A stretch of DNA of 64,000 bases from Podospora pseudocomata (Eukaryota; Ascomycota; Sordariomycetes; Sordariales; Podosporaceae): positions 3,906,001 to 3,970,000 of the forward strand of contig NC_085891.1 in the NCBI RefSeq assembly GCF_035222375.1. The letters run 5' to 3'. The notes beneath the pieces were generated by a model, which searched no databases, had not been told where the DNA came from, and worked only from the letters and a program-made list of their open reading frames with translations. Below are positions 21,855 through 33,578 of this stretch, piece by piece. The translations under genes were made by a program, and so were the position numbers. The first letter of the stretch is position 1, and every line of letters starts with the position of its first letter.

Positions 21855-23488
21855 GCACGTAGACTACTCTATCTTTTCTTGATTGTTCCACAAGTGAAAC
21901 GACTCCTTTCGGTTTCCCCGCCAACTTCCAGTTGTGAGCCAAGTAAAACAACTTGCTGAACCAAGGCTGCGGCCAACCCAGCGACACCATGCCGGTCTGA
22001 ATCAGTAGGCCAGTGTGGTAACCGCTTGATATGTAATTGGTTCTGTATTACCACGTCCCCACCATCATTCCAGTGTTGGCGCTCATCACCCACGTGGCGA
22101 TGCTAATGCTCCTCTCTTGGGCGCCGTGGCAGTTGAGCTGGAGCCAGGTGTTGTGAACCGGATGATATCCGACAGCAAATGCATTAATCACTGTCCACAA
22201 ACCCCAACGGCTCCATGTACCAACACCGGCCTGCAGCGATCCCCCAGCTACCAAGGCTATGAGATAGCATAGCTAACCAGCAACGACAGTCAGCCCTCGC
22301 TTGTTGGTTGCGTCGCTAATTGCGGCCAGTGTAAATGCTAACAGAGGAGCTGGGGAAGCCCCGACGGCGGCAAGGGCGTTGGCAGTTATCCTATCAAAAC
22401 CAAAGCTTCTGTTTGTCAGGACAGTGTGTCAGTTGGTGAGAAATTCCGTGTCGGCTTCAAAGGTCACCAAAGGGAGCTCACATGATAATAGACGGCGTAC
22501 ACGTCGTCAACGGTGACCAAGTCGAAAAGATACAAAACGTCGACACGAAATGCAGCCACCTCCTCCAATGCTTCACCGTCTTCCACACCACAGCTAGCGG
22601 TATATGGCTCTTGGGCTTCCCATCTGTCAAATCCAACCCATCACCATCCCTCACCAACCTGTCCTGCAGGATTTCCCGATCTTTCTCACTAAATACCACC
22701 AGACCCCTCCCAACCAACGGCTTCGTCTCCCAGGTGACCCAGGCAACAAGAAAAAGAACAACCCTCTCACACAAAAACGTAAACAGCCCGTCCAAAAAAA
22801 GCCACTGCCAATCTCTCAACCCATGACGACAACTCAGCTTCAAAATCCCAGACGCCAATAGAGGGGAGAGAGCATTCCCGCCAAACATGCCAATAAAAAA
22901 GACGGCTACTCGACGTGTGCGTTTGCGGGAGGTGTACCAAGTAGAGATGGTGTAGATACTTCTCGGGATATATCCCGACTCGGCAAGACCCAGACATAGC
23001 CTAGAGGCAAGATAGTCCGCTCGGTTGGTAATGAGGATTTGCAGGGTTCCAACTAGGCCGAAGAAGAGGATTTGGGAGGAGATCCACTTTCTGGGACCGA
23101 GCTGATGCACACAGAGGTTGCTTAAGTCAATATCAACTGGGGCAATGGGGGGGTTGGGAAGATGACCTTTTGGAGTATCATGTTACTTGGGATTTCCAAC
23201 ACGACAGTGTCCAGGAATAGGAGCTGGTTCCCGAGGTTGATGGTGTCCCGGTCGAGGTTGGAGCGCTCGGCGAAACCGTCGGTGAGGGCGCTGGCGAGGT
23301 TCATGGCGGTCGAACTGGAAGACTAGGAGGCTGAGCGTGAGGAGCGGGAGGACGGTGTGGTCGATTTTGCGGCGGGCGGGCTTTTCTTCTGACGGTGACC
23401 ACTATGGAATTTCTGGGTCGGAAGAGGAGTCGGAGCTATTTGGGGATGTGGTTGCGAGGGAAAGTGTTTTGTCCCCTAGAATGATCAT
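21855..23488 (-). pseudogene. Dal5/Tna1-type MFS anion transporter, degraded
   Basis: The minus strand carries a recognisable anion:cation symporter of the allantoate/nicotinate permease family: INLGNQLLFL...VLEIPSNM, GPRKWISSQ, LGLAESGYIP, VFFIGMFGGNALSPLLASG, TFCIFSTWSPLTTYTPSII-like, NAFAVGYHPVHNTWLQLNC and a final YLAHN. Introns still fit (about 23122-23185 and 22410-22486). The frame is broken: an in-frame TAG at 23404-23402, a one-base slip between FDR and MNLAS near 23305, two slips around the LPGSP segment near 22740-22780, TAG at 22275-22273 and TAA at 22050-22048. All three stops can be explained by CA-to-TA changes of Gln codons, the RIP dinucleotide preference. It would have been a 12-helix plasma-membrane carrier. 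Confidence 0.85.
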
Positions 23489-24210
23489 TGTGTTATGCTT
23501 GAAAACTATCACGCCAGAGAGCTGACCTGGCTAGCATGAGCACTCAGAGATTGACAGTTATATCTCTTAGAAGAACCCAGAGAACACAACAGTTGTTATT
23601 CCTCGAGATAACGACCTGATCTGATCAAACAAACCAAATAACTCGCTCTATAATCTACCACTCATTAACATCAAGGTACAAAGCCAAAACTCTACTGGTC
23701 AAGATCCCGATGGTGGTCACTAAATAAGGCAGTGTTGCTTCTCTTCATTGCTGACTCCGAAGGTGTTCATGCAAGTTTATCTTGCCATCCGTAAATTTAT
23801 GCCACCTTGACGGCATCTTCAACGTGCTGACTGAATGGTGTGGGCGAAGCAACACGACTCCAAAAGGAGATCTTGCCCCATGTACTTACGCTTCCACCAA
23901 AAAGCCCGCGGCATATGCATGCAGTCATCTTTTTAGGGTATTTCATGAAGTAATGGAAGTCTTACCCAGTTGGAGAAACCCAGATTTTACAACAGAAGAG
24001 AAATGGATGACCGTTGCCTGTCCAAGCATCAACAGCAGCGGAGAAAAGAGAACATAACACGGGAGAGGAAAAGGGGCAAAAAGGGGCTGCACAATTAAAT
24101 TATCCACTCTTATGCAAAAATATTATGCAAATGCACAGACCACTCACATCATCCATCATCAGTGCATCACATCATGCTTCGTAAATGTCAACTCCGTCAT
24201 GTCGGCCTCA
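23489..24210. other. Intergenic stretch
   Basis: Upstream of the transporter remnant and downstream of the methyltransferase gene. Only short frames (for example 23782-24057) without recognisable motifs. No repeats of note. Confidence 0.5.
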
Positions 24211-25549
24211 TCAGAGCTCCGGGGGAGGGGGGCCAGGGCTTCGGCCGCTGATGAAGCGGTAGATGGTGATCAGTCTCAGATCTCTATTGCGGAACTCCCG
24301 CTTGACGCCCTCAATCAGGACCTGGCACTGCTGTTCGGTGTATGAATGCACGCGGGTGAAGAGTGCAGGGGTGTGAGAGGCCACCGACATCTGCATATGC
24401 AGTTGCTCGAAGCGGCCCAGCTCCTTCAGATGAGGGTCCTTGGCCCACGGTCCAATGGGAATCTATCCATGCCGCCGCCGATGTTAGTAAGAATGATCAG
24501 GTATCACAACGACGTCAACGTCGCGAGCAGGGAGCCGCTCTTACCCTGATGACCTTCTCTTGGACGTCTTCAAAGCCCGCATCGATCATCCATTGCTTGT
24601 GGCGGTTGGCCACGTTGATTTGCTTGCCAAACATCTTGCTGGCATCATCCAGCTTGGTTACCCATTCCTTGGTCCAAGGCGCCCTGTCGAAGCTGTCGTC
24701 GTCGCTGAAGATCCAGGCATCGTATTCTTGCATTTCACAGTAGCCGCCTGGCTTGAGGTGCGTCCTCACCTGGCGATAGAATCGACCCCAGTCAGCAACG
24801 GTACCGCCGAGGGCACGCCCGTGGATGTAGTCGAACGCCTCGTCTGGCCTGTACGTCCAGTCGTCTTCGTAGTCGTCGACGTGGAAGCGGCAGTTGCCGG
24901 GCACCCATTCGGGTTGAATGGGGCTCAAATCAACGCCAAATACAGACGCACGAGGGTGCTGGTCAGCAATATCCATAGCCCAAATACCGGTGCCGCAGCC
25001 GAGATCCAAGATCCTGTACTCGCTGGCGGAATCCGACTCGTCTGGAACATTCAAGGGCGCCGTGTACAAGCTTCCATGGAGCAGGAGAAGCCAAATGTGG
25101 TGTTGGAGATCAAGGCGCTCTTGTTCGTCCTCGTCGTTGGGCAAGACATACTGCCCCGAGCGATAGGCATGGTACCGACGACCGTTCTCATAGACATAGT
25201 TTGTGATGGACGAGGTGATGGATCCGGTGCGGGATGAGCCGTCTAGGGAGACGTAAGCCGAGTCGGCATCATAGTTGTCTTCGGCGCCCTCGTCGTGCTG
25301 CAGGCAAGGACGCAAAGAGTCGCGTTAGTCACCGGCATGCAGGTTTCGAAGGACAAAAGCAGTGAGCATCTGGCATCAACGTACATCGATCTCGAGGTGA
25401 GGGTGGTCTGGTTCATCGGCAGGGCCTTGCTGCAAATCCCCTGGACTTGTCACATCCTTTGATGCTGTTGGTGACTCCGGCGGCTTCCCAAAGGCCGCGG
25501 CAGAGCCAGACCCGCTATTAGCAGCGGGTTTGGCGGGGCTATCAGACAT
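24211..25549 (-). CDS. LaeA-like SAM-dependent methyltransferase
   Basis: Three exons, 25549-25385, 25297-24545 and 24462-24211, give 389 aa. The N-terminal 60 residues are Ser/Pro/Ala-rich and disordered. The methyltransferase core follows: YHAYRSGQYVLPNDEDEQ (the segment that precedes the fold in LaeA-like proteins), motif I LDLGCGTG near residues 152-159, an acidic post-I loop VFGVDLSPIQPEWVP, and LKPGGYCEMQEYD as motif III/IV. It belongs to the broad fungal LaeA-like/TAM family, which includes regulators of secondary metabolism and enzymes of unknown substrate; which applies here cannot be told. The exon 1 donor is GTACGT and the exon 2 donor GTAAGA. It is divergent from the NmrA-like gene at 26604, with 1.05 kb between. 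Confidence 0.9.
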
Positions 25550-26603
25550 TGGAATGGCGTAGCTCTAGCACGAAGGATGGGGAGAAAGTGAGAAACTCGT
25601 GGGACCCCAGTTTGGCAGCGTTACTTCTTTGTCTTCAGGTTTGTCTGGCCGGCGATGATCTGCCGAAAGGATCGGGAGAGCAAGGTATCGGGGGGACGAA
25701 CACTTGGGACAGACGGCGGACCCAATTCATATGGGCCCCTTCCCCTTCCGAGAGCCCCTCTTTGGTCTGGCTGGCCCAGACATGTGTTGTTTCTCGTTTG
25801 TACCCGAACCCCTGGGCTCGTGGGCTCATGGGCTCGCTTGGGAGGCGGATTGCGTATTTTTTTCCCTTGGACAAATTCCTGGCTGCGTGGTTCCAGCTGG
25901 CCGTGGTCCCAGCAGTAAGGTCTGACGCCCCGCCGTTCCCACCTGCCGAGACGAACCAAGGGCCCGCCATCCCGGATCAGGGGGTGTTTTGCTCCGCCAG
26001 CCTCCGCTAACCTCCGCTAGCTGCACCTGTCCCCACGCGCTACACCCGCATAAGCAGCTGCCAGCCGAGCGCCGGCTTCCGCGCTATCACTTCACCACAT
26101 CCCATCACACAGCTCCACTCAACAAGACGAGTTCCACATCACAGGCCGCACCCAAAATGCTACCCAAGTTCTAGTTTGTACCGAGCCGAGTATGTCCCTC
26201 TCACTCGGGGACCGTTGCCTGTTGCGGGAAGTGTGCTCCCATGTTGAGGGCCACCGTGAAGGACGATCCAAGGATGCCTTTCTTCTTCAGGGGCCCAAAG
26301 GGGGCGAGGCACTGAGGGAATACCTACGCCCAGGACTCGAGAGAGGGGAAGGGGGTCTTGACAGATGATTGGAAACGGAAGACGAAGTGGATTGTTGCTT
26401 TAATTCGGGCCCCCTCCTTGAACCGGCGGACTGGAACCTGGAAATGAACCTGTTCATCGGCCGGGGGGCCTTTTAAAGATATCTTTGTTTGCTCGTCCTG
26501 GCTTGTGACTTATCTCCTGCTTCCTGTCTCTTGATCTGACTGATCACCTACCGACACTGCTCTCTCTATCCCCCTCTCTCTTCGTTTCATCCCCATCTTC
26601 AAC
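25550..26603. promoter_or_regulatory. Divergent promoter region
   Basis: A 1.05-kb interval between the LaeA-like methyltransferase (minus) and the NmrA-like gene (plus). It includes CCTCCGCTA repeated about 26000-26020 and a pyrimidine-rich leader just before 26604 (CTCTCTATCCCCCTCTCTC). Reading frames here overlap on both strands and show no motif. No specific binding site can be assigned. Confidence 0.4.
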
Positions 26604-27746
26604 ATGGCCGACGTTCAAAAAAAGCTCATCGTGGTGTTGGGTGCCACCGGTAACCAGGGCGGTGCCGTTGCCCGCCGTTTTCTCCAGGACCCGCAATACG
26701 CCGTTCGCGGCTTGACCCGCAATGTCTCGTCGCCTGCAGCACAGGCCCTCAGGGAGCTCGGGGCCGAAGTGGTGGCGGCCGAGCTGGACGACGTCGAGTC
26801 TCTCAAGAAGGCCTTCAAGGGCGCCAACCTCATCTTCAGCGTGACACAGTACTGGGAGCCCTTCTTCCGCCCTGACTGCCGGGCCAAGGCGGAGGAGCTC
26901 GGCATCACCTGCCGCAAGTACGCCTATGATGTTGAGGTCCAGCAGGGCAAAAACATTGCCGACGCTGCGGCCACTGTGGTTGACACTCTGGTGGATAACG
27001 GCTTCCTGGTTTCGACCCTGAGCAACGCGCGGAAGTGCAGCAAGGGCAAGTTCCAAGACCTATACCACTTTGACTCCAAGGCCGATGTGTTCCCCGACTA
27101 TGTTGTTCCCAAGTATCCCGAGTTGGCGGCCAAGATGTCGTGTATTCACACCGGCTTCTTCACCACCAGTCACAATATCCTGCCCGACTCCTATTTTGCC
27201 AAGGTGAGCCACCACTCGTCGGTCCGAAGAAGGAGAAATACTGATGATCGTGGCAGCAATCCGACGGGAGCTTCCAGATGCGCTTCCCCTGTAACCCAGA
27301 CAAGCTGATTCCCCAGCTGGACGTGAACCGTGACACTGGCAACTTTGTGTATGCCGTCTCCCAGATGCCGCCTGGAAAGGCCTACATGGCTGGGGAGTAT
27401 CTGAGCTTCAGGGATTGGGCGGCTGCGTGGGGTCGGGTCACTGGGGCCACCATCGAGTATAAGGAGGTGACGATTGACGAGATGGTGGCCGAGACTCCTG
27501 ACAAGGCCTGTGGGCTGGAGGTTGCTCTCATGTATTCGTATTCGTCCGATCCGGGGTACGATGGTGGGATGGAGCTGTTGACAGCTGAGGATATCCAAAA
27601 GGTGAGAACGAGCCCTGCTTTCTTTGGTTTGCAAATGTGGAAGAAAAATACTGACCAGATAAATTTAGGCGGGCATCGATTGCCCGATCACGACGGTGGA
27701 GGAATCTCTGGCAAAGCAGGACTTTTCCAAGTTTTTCAGCAAGTAA
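26604..27746 (+). CDS. NmrA-like NAD(P)-binding protein
   Basis: Three exons, 26604-27203, 27257-27601 and 27669-27746, give 340 aa. The N-terminal Rossmann motif VLGATGNQGGAVARRF (GxxGxxG) at residues about 10-25, the redox-sensing style segment VRGLTRN, and the conserved YHFDSKA block match the NmrA-like/HSCARG atypical short-chain dehydrogenase family. Such proteins bind NAD(P) and lack the usual Tyr-Lys catalytic pair; some act as redox sensors or co-repressors of transcription factors, as NmrA does for AreA. Introns have donors GTGAGC and GTGAGA. A second, diverged NmrA-like gene lies at 58164-59270. It is head-to-head with the LaeA-like methyltransferase. Confidence 0.9.
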
Positions 27747-28195
27747 AAAGATAACAATACCATGTAGCTAACAATGACAAGATCAAGCAATAAAAGAAGA
27801 GATAGACAACTACAGCAACCAGAGGTGCGTTTGTCAAGTGCCTGGAGCTGCAGTTGGTGTCAAACGCAACGAGTGGGGTGACGGCCTGAAAAGCAGGACT
27901 AATTTACCTTACCTACTTTTTCTCCAGATTACTGTCAAGGTTAGTTTTTATTGTGCTCTCAATTTCTTGCAACGTAGCGAATTCATCCCCAGCCACTTGC
28001 ACACCATTTCCCTGAAGCCTTTGGCCATGATTCCAGTTTGCAACGCGACTACATTACCTTTCGCCGCACCCTCACGCAACCTCAAAATCATGTCGGTTGC
28101 TGAAGCGACCTTCTTCTCTCAATCTTTTTCTTTCCCACCACGTCACACCTGCGACTGCGACTGAGACCGCCCTCGTTTCGGCTCCAACATCGAAA
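27747..28195. other. Intergenic stretch upstream of the first J-domain gene
   Basis: The terminator side of the NmrA-like gene and the promoter side of the J-domain gene. No other feature seen. A frame in line with the J-domain gene starts upstream at 28097, but the start at 28196 lies immediately before the domain and has a good context. Confidence 0.5.
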
Positions 28196-29543
28196 ATGTC
28201 TTCACCAAACAAAAGACTCCAGCATTACAACATGCTTGGAGTTCGCCCAGATGCGACTTCTGCTGACGTCAAGAAGGCATACCATCGAATGGCTCGCCTG
28301 AGGCATCCCGACAAGCATGGCAACTCTGCCGCTGCCACAGCGGACTTTCAGGAGGTATGTCCTGTTTCCCAGAGATGCCGCATGGTACCAGGTATTAACT
28401 GTTTGATAGCTGCAGCAAGCCTATGAGATTCTCTCTGACCCCAAAGCAAGGCATACTTACGACCAGACCATCGCCACCAAGCTGTCGAGGACAGAGCAGG
28501 CGCGGCGCAGGTATGCCGAGCTCCTTGAGCGTGTACAACGGGATTCGGCAAGGGTACAGCACACTGTCGACTACAAACGGCGGCTCTTTGAAGCGTTCAC
28601 CTTTCGGCTGAAACAAAAACAACGGGCCTACGATGTTGCACAACGGCGTATTATCGACGCGAAGGCTTTTGTTGTCATCAGCGATGATGACAGCGACGAG
28701 CCAGCCCAACCTCCTCAAAGTGATACCCAACATGCTTCGACAGACGAGATGCCCCCTCAAACTGTCCAAGACCTCGCTCTTGCCAAGCAAGACCACCAAA
28801 AGGCGACTGCGGACATGCGAGACGCCGAAACCAACTGGAAAAGACTGAAGGAGGAGGTGGACGTCCTGTTGGACAAGGTTTGGAGCTCAGAGAAGGAATG
28901 CGCAGAGCTGGAAAAGGAACACAACCCTCGCTGGCAGGACAGTCAAACAGCACAGATACCAAGCCAGCTTTCTTTTCATGGTGGTCCTCAAACTATGTCA
29001 CAAGGGCGTCCGTCGCAGTATGAAGCTTCTCAGTATCCTCCAAACCCATCGCCCACCACGCCGCCACCACGCTCACATCGACAGAGGTCATCCGAAGCCC
29101 TACCGACCTTCTCTCCTCGTCCATCCTACAGCTCTACCAGGCCACCGCCTGACCAGGAACAGCACTATCAGCGGGCGAGATCTTTTTCATTTCATGGATC
29201 AAACTTCCGACACCCTCCGCCTCCCCAGCCACCTTGGCAACATCACCAGCGGCCGATGGCAACTCCCCACCCCTTCGGGGCGATGGAAACTGAGATCAAG
29301 ATACTGAGGACCTTTCTCGCGGAGAAGAACAGGATTGTGAACAGTCTACTTCAGAAGAACCTAGCTCTGGAGGATGAGGTCCAACGGCTGAGGCGCATGT
29401 TGGACCAAGCGAACAACTCACCAGTGCACAAAAGTGGCGACGTGGAACCGACAACCAGGAAAAAGAGGGGAAGGCCGAGGAATGATACTCGCGATTCTGC
29501 TAACACTGATGGCAGAGGGCCTAAGGCTGCCAGGACGGGTTGA
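28196..29543 (+). CDS. J-domain protein with coiled coil and AT-hook (array copy 1, intact)
   Basis: Two exons, 28196-28354 and 28410-29543 (donor GTATGT, acceptor GATAG), give 430 aa. The J domain is N-terminal: YNMLGVRPDATSADVKKAYH, HPD at LRHPDKHG, and AYEILSDPKARHTYDQ. The HPD motif needed to stimulate Hsp70 ATPase is intact. Residues about 80-130 and 185-235 are predicted coiled coil. A long Pro/Gln/Ser-rich middle follows (about 240-350), then a leucine-rich heptad stretch (LRTFLAEKNRIVNSLLQKN) and a C-terminal AT-hook-like RKKRGRPRN. There is no Gly/Phe or zinc-finger region, so it is a class C J protein. A nuclear, DNA-associated Hsp70 co-chaperone is inferred from the AT-hook. It is the only undamaged member of a four-locus tandem array. 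Confidence 0.88.
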
Positions 29544-30897
29544 AGCACAGCTGTGGCCTGGACAGCATCTCGGGATATAGCACTGCAGCTGGGGTTGGCT
29601 TGCTGGATATGGACCTCGGATTTGGGTCACCAACTTAGCGCTGCACTCCAGGTGTGCAATATTAGCATTATAAAGCACATATTGATAGTATTCTTCATTA
29701 TTTCCCATCATGGCCTGTAACTATGTTACTGTACTATCATCTGTTAAGGCTATATACTTCGTTGTTTTTGATACCCTTTGAAGCTCATGAGTAATGACCT
29801 TCGTAACTTTCGATTGGGTGTCTATTCATGTTTGCTATGTTGCGATTAAGTTCATAGCGTTGAGCTCTTTTCTTTCTTTCTTTCTAGGTTTGTGTGCTCT
29901 CTTAGAATATCTGCCGTGTAACTCAGGTACCTGAGATAACTTCGAGGTTCTTTAAGGTTTTAAACGAACTTTAAACTAAGGTAAGAAATATAGGTTCATA
30001 TTGCAATGCAATAGATAGTGCTACTGAGGGATTCTCATGATGTGGGATGCCTTTTGGATTGTGGAATATTTGTATACGGTATCTTGGTCTTCTTGATTGA
30101 AGACGAGCCATGATTTTCAAGATACGCAGGTTTGGCTTTTTTAAAATCAAAACATTATCTGGGTTTTGGATAATTCAAAGGTCAGATAATTCCGCCATTT
30201 AAAGTTGGTTCTTTTACGAGAAGATGCTGATAAATGAAGTGGAACTTATATATGAATTAGCTACAATACATACAGCAATATATATGCTACAATACATACA
30301 GCAATATATATATTGTATTACTGTACTTTACTTTCACTCTAGGCTAAGATCTTTCAAGGAGTAACTTTAAAGCTTTCACTAAATAGAAAAACAAATTCAA
30401 CATTATCATAAACCTCAATGTGTTACATATGTAGGAGGATGGCATAATATATCGTTTGGTTTCAGATGCCGACAGTGACTTGGAAGTGGAAGAAGGCGGT
30501 ACCATACATCAATGGGCAACTTCAAATGGAATGAGCGGCCGAGTCACATTATAATTAGAGGTACAGGAAGCCAATGCTTTTGAACGGCTTGTAACCAAGG
30601 CCTTCTTTGGTCTGCAGTTCTCCTTTTTTCTTGCTTCTTTTTTCTTAAGCTGAGGTCGAGACAATAGGTACAATGGCAGTTGCGACTTCATCGTTCTGGA
30701 TAGGTACCATACTTGTCTATAACTTCTTTCCTGGTTTCATCAATCAAATATGTTCTTTGCCTGGCAGCTAGCTTGCAATTACACTGAAGTACGTCAACAA
30801 TTTGACCGACAGCTCCTTCGCCTTTGCTCGCGGCTTTTTCTCTCACCACGAATCATTCTAGAAGGTCATATCTCTCTTCCATCAGAACACCCTGAAA
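29544..30897. other. Spacer between J-domain copies 1 and 2
   Basis: A 1.35-kb moderately AT-rich spacer. It contains a CTTT microsatellite near 29872-29885 and a 26-bp duplication at 30260-30311. No gene is supported. Confidence 0.5.
30260..30311. repeat. 26-bp perfect tandem duplication
   Basis: The unit begins GCTACAATACATACAGCAAT and ends in an AT run. It occurs twice back to back at 30260-30285 and 30286-30311. Probably slippage; no function is evident. Confidence 0.9.
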
Positions 30898-32198
30898 ATG
30901 GACTCATCGGGGTGGAAAAATGCTAAAATGATCCGCCTACGATTATTTTACGCCACGCTTGAAATCCTGTCGACAGCCGACACAGTTGAAATCAAGAAAG
31001 CTTATAAAAGTCTCTGTCTTCGTTATCATCCGGACAAAAATCTGAGTACCCAAGCCAGAGCGACCCGAGAGTTCCAAAAGGTACGTCAATGCTGCGGAGC
31101 CAGCTGCTTGTGGAAAGAGAAAACATTGGATAACATGCTAATTCTGATACACCTTCAAGATGCCGATAACGTCCTGATTGATCCAGAGGAGCGTTCGTCA
31201 TACAATGACAAAGTCCTCCAGACCTACATGCGGTGGCTTGAGTGCAGAATGGAACGCATCACGTCTTGCCTGGCCTGTGAAACCGACCTCGCCACAGCGC
31301 AGAAGACAGAGCTTTTGGCTCTTGAAGATCTTCAAACCCACCTTCACCTCGAGTTAGGCAGTGTTACCAAGTTGATCACAAACACCAAGAGTCCTTCTTC
31401 AGGTCGCACCCTAAGCAACATTTGGATATGCAGAGACGGCGGGCTCAACAAAGCTAAGGAACGGTTCAAAATTGCTGCCGCGGAAGCCGCTTTGTTGGAA
31501 GAGAGCAGGCTAGCTGCCTTCACAAGTCTGAACTCCAGCACGACTCACTGTAACAATTCGAGATACGAACTCACAGGCGACTCTGAGGCTTGGGGAATGG
31601 GTGGGATAAGCATGCAGGCCAGGATCGAATGACCCTTAAAAAGGAGCTTGAGCAGATAAAGACCGAAATCGGGGTCATGTCATTGAAAAGGACGGAGAGA
31701 GATCTCGAGGCTGCATTGTCAGAGCTAACGAGTGTTAGGGAGGAACTGCTACGTTGCCAGGTAGTCAATGCTGTATATGCTGCGAAGGAAACAGTGATGA
31801 AGCAATGGACTATGGAGCTGGAAAGGCAAAACTTGAAGCTGGCCAACACAGCTACCCTCCTGAATACTGCGAGGGCTCAGCTGATCAGCAAGGACATGAC
31901 ACTCAAGACACTTGGCGCCGAGAACACGAAGCTCAAGAAAGTGGTGTCGGATTACAACAGTATGGGCATACTTGAGACTAGCTTTCAGAAGGTCAAGGAG
32001 ACTATCAACAACTTGGCGATTGGAGCGCTGCTTTAGTCGAAGGATGAGCAGGGAAGACGAGATGCTGGTCCAGCAATCGACCAGCCCAGCCTTGATAAAC
32101 GGACTCGGACCGCTGCGAGCATTTGTGAGCCGCCGAAAAAGAGGGGAAGAAAGCGCGTCAACAAGGACTTGGATGAGTTGCTCTCGGAGGATTGGTAG
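30898..32198 (+). pseudogene. J-domain/AT-hook family copy 2, degraded
   Basis: The N-terminus encodes a J domain: FYATLEILSTADTVEIKKAY, then RYHPDKN and FQK followed by a GTACGT donor at 31081, the same place as the intron of copy 1. Splicing to the AAG at 31157-31159 gives the wrong phase, while reading through the 78 nt keeps frame into the last helix (ADNVLIDPEERSSYND). Later a second frame shift is needed around 31590-31632 to reach the coiled-coil region (LKKELEQIKTEIGV to about 32030). A TAG at 32034-32036 precedes an in-frame tail with the basic PPKKRGRKRVNKDLDELL that matches the AT-hook tail of copy 1. At least two disruptions and one stop argue for a pseudogene. Partial function of the J domain alone, if the intron is retained, cannot be excluded. 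Confidence 0.75.
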
Positions 32199-32807
32199 GT
32201 AGTAAGGTTGCTCTTAATGCTTCTATCCTGTGGGCCGGGCCACAGTTGGTTGGGTTTAGATAGGTTTTCTGTTCTTGAGAGTAGTTCTTCCTAGAGTTTC
32301 ACAAAATGAACACTTTTTTCAATTCTGCTTGGGCGCTCGCTCCCCCAGGTCTACTGCTAGTAACACCAAGAAACCTGACACAAGCAACAAGGTCTGAGTC
32401 TGATGAGGACTGAACCCAAAGATGCATTGTGGATACGTAGATAAGGTCGCTAGGTACCCAGGTAGGCAGATAGGCACTTTATACCTGCTTTGTTGATATC
32501 CAGCGTCTTGTACCTACCTTACTTATTTCTCTAAGAAAACCGTTATCAGAGTGGGTAATAACCTCTTCCCAAAGATGGGATGGAATCTCAAGCATATCTT
32601 TGTGGCCCTAGGCACCAGTAAAAGAAAGAAACCACAGTTTGTTATTTTCTTCTCCGAGACCTCTGAAAATCCCACACAGCTTCAAACTCTTTTCGGAGTT
32701 GCCGCAAAGCCCTTCACACTTCCATTGAGCTGCCTCAATGACCGGAGGCGCCCACGGAACAGGAGCACTAGTACAACAAATTAAACTGTCATCGTAGAAT
32801 CCTCAAC
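32199..32807. other. Spacer between J-domain copies 2 and 3
   Basis: No supported gene. The end of the interval, before 32808, resembles a short leader. Confidence 0.5.
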
Positions 32808-33578
32808 ATGCCGCGGCCTGCGGTGCCTGTAGCCGAGCTGCATTACTACACGACTCTCGAAATCACACCATCCGCGACCAAGGCCGAGATCAAAAAGTCA
32901 TACAGACAGCTGGCGTTGATCTGGCACCCGGATAAGTAGCAGTCGCTCTTCGAGCACCAGCCTGGCGAAAAGTTCAAGAAGGTATCACATTGCGTTCTTC
33001 ATGGATAGTCTTTGTACTTGCACTAACCAACAATCTCCAGATTCACAATGCATACGAGATTCTATCCGACGACAGGGCGTGGAATCATTGTGATAAGACC
33101 ATCCAGACGACTCTGCCACATCGAGAGGATAATGAAAAAAGGACGCGACAAGCTTTCGGCCCTAAGCAAGAAGCAGAAAAGCGAATGGCGCAAGTTGAAG
33201 GCGACAATCACTAGCTTGAAGGAAGAGCACTCCAAGCTTGAGCTGGAGTGCGAGCTGAAGGAGCCCTTGATTAGCAGAGCAGGCCAGAAGCCATCAGAAG
33301 GATTAGATCAAGGCGGGAATCAATTTCAACATACAACAGCCCAAAAGCCATTCCCGGTTCACTGCAATCAAGCCGGAGATTACTGTGCCCACCCAGATCC
33401 GTCAACTCACCTGGAGGAAGCAGTGTCAAGACCATTCTATTGGAACCAGACACAAGAGCTGGCCTACAGCCGCCCAACTGAACCAGCATCTAACGACAAA
33501 GAAGCAAGTGACGATGACGACGACGTGGAGATAGTGATGGTGAGATGCGTGCACTGCAAGGTACTGCACGTCATCTAG
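32808..33578 (+). pseudogene. J-domain family copy 3, truncated
   Basis: The ATG at 32808 opens a J domain very close to copy 4 (ELHYYTTLEITPSATKAEIK, then SYRQLALIWHPDK), but a TAG at 32937-32939 follows the HPDK motif directly, most simply from a CAG codon. Beyond it the frame continues to KFKK and a GTATCA donor at 32982, again at the family intron position, with an acceptor at 33038-33040 leading to IHNAYEILSDDRAW. The coiled-coil segment (KLSALSKKQKSEWRKLKATI) sits in another frame from about 33130 to 33578, ending in an acidic run and a CVHC pair. So the copy has at least one stop and one frameshift. No AT-hook tail is visible. Confidence 0.8.

Noticed and set aside
30898-31632. J-domain copy 2 as an intact 244-aa gene with a retained intron
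   Set aside because: The retained segment has a good donor and branch site at the family intron position, and the coiled-coil and basic tail lie beyond a frame change and a stop; a short functional product remains possible but is not the simplest reading.
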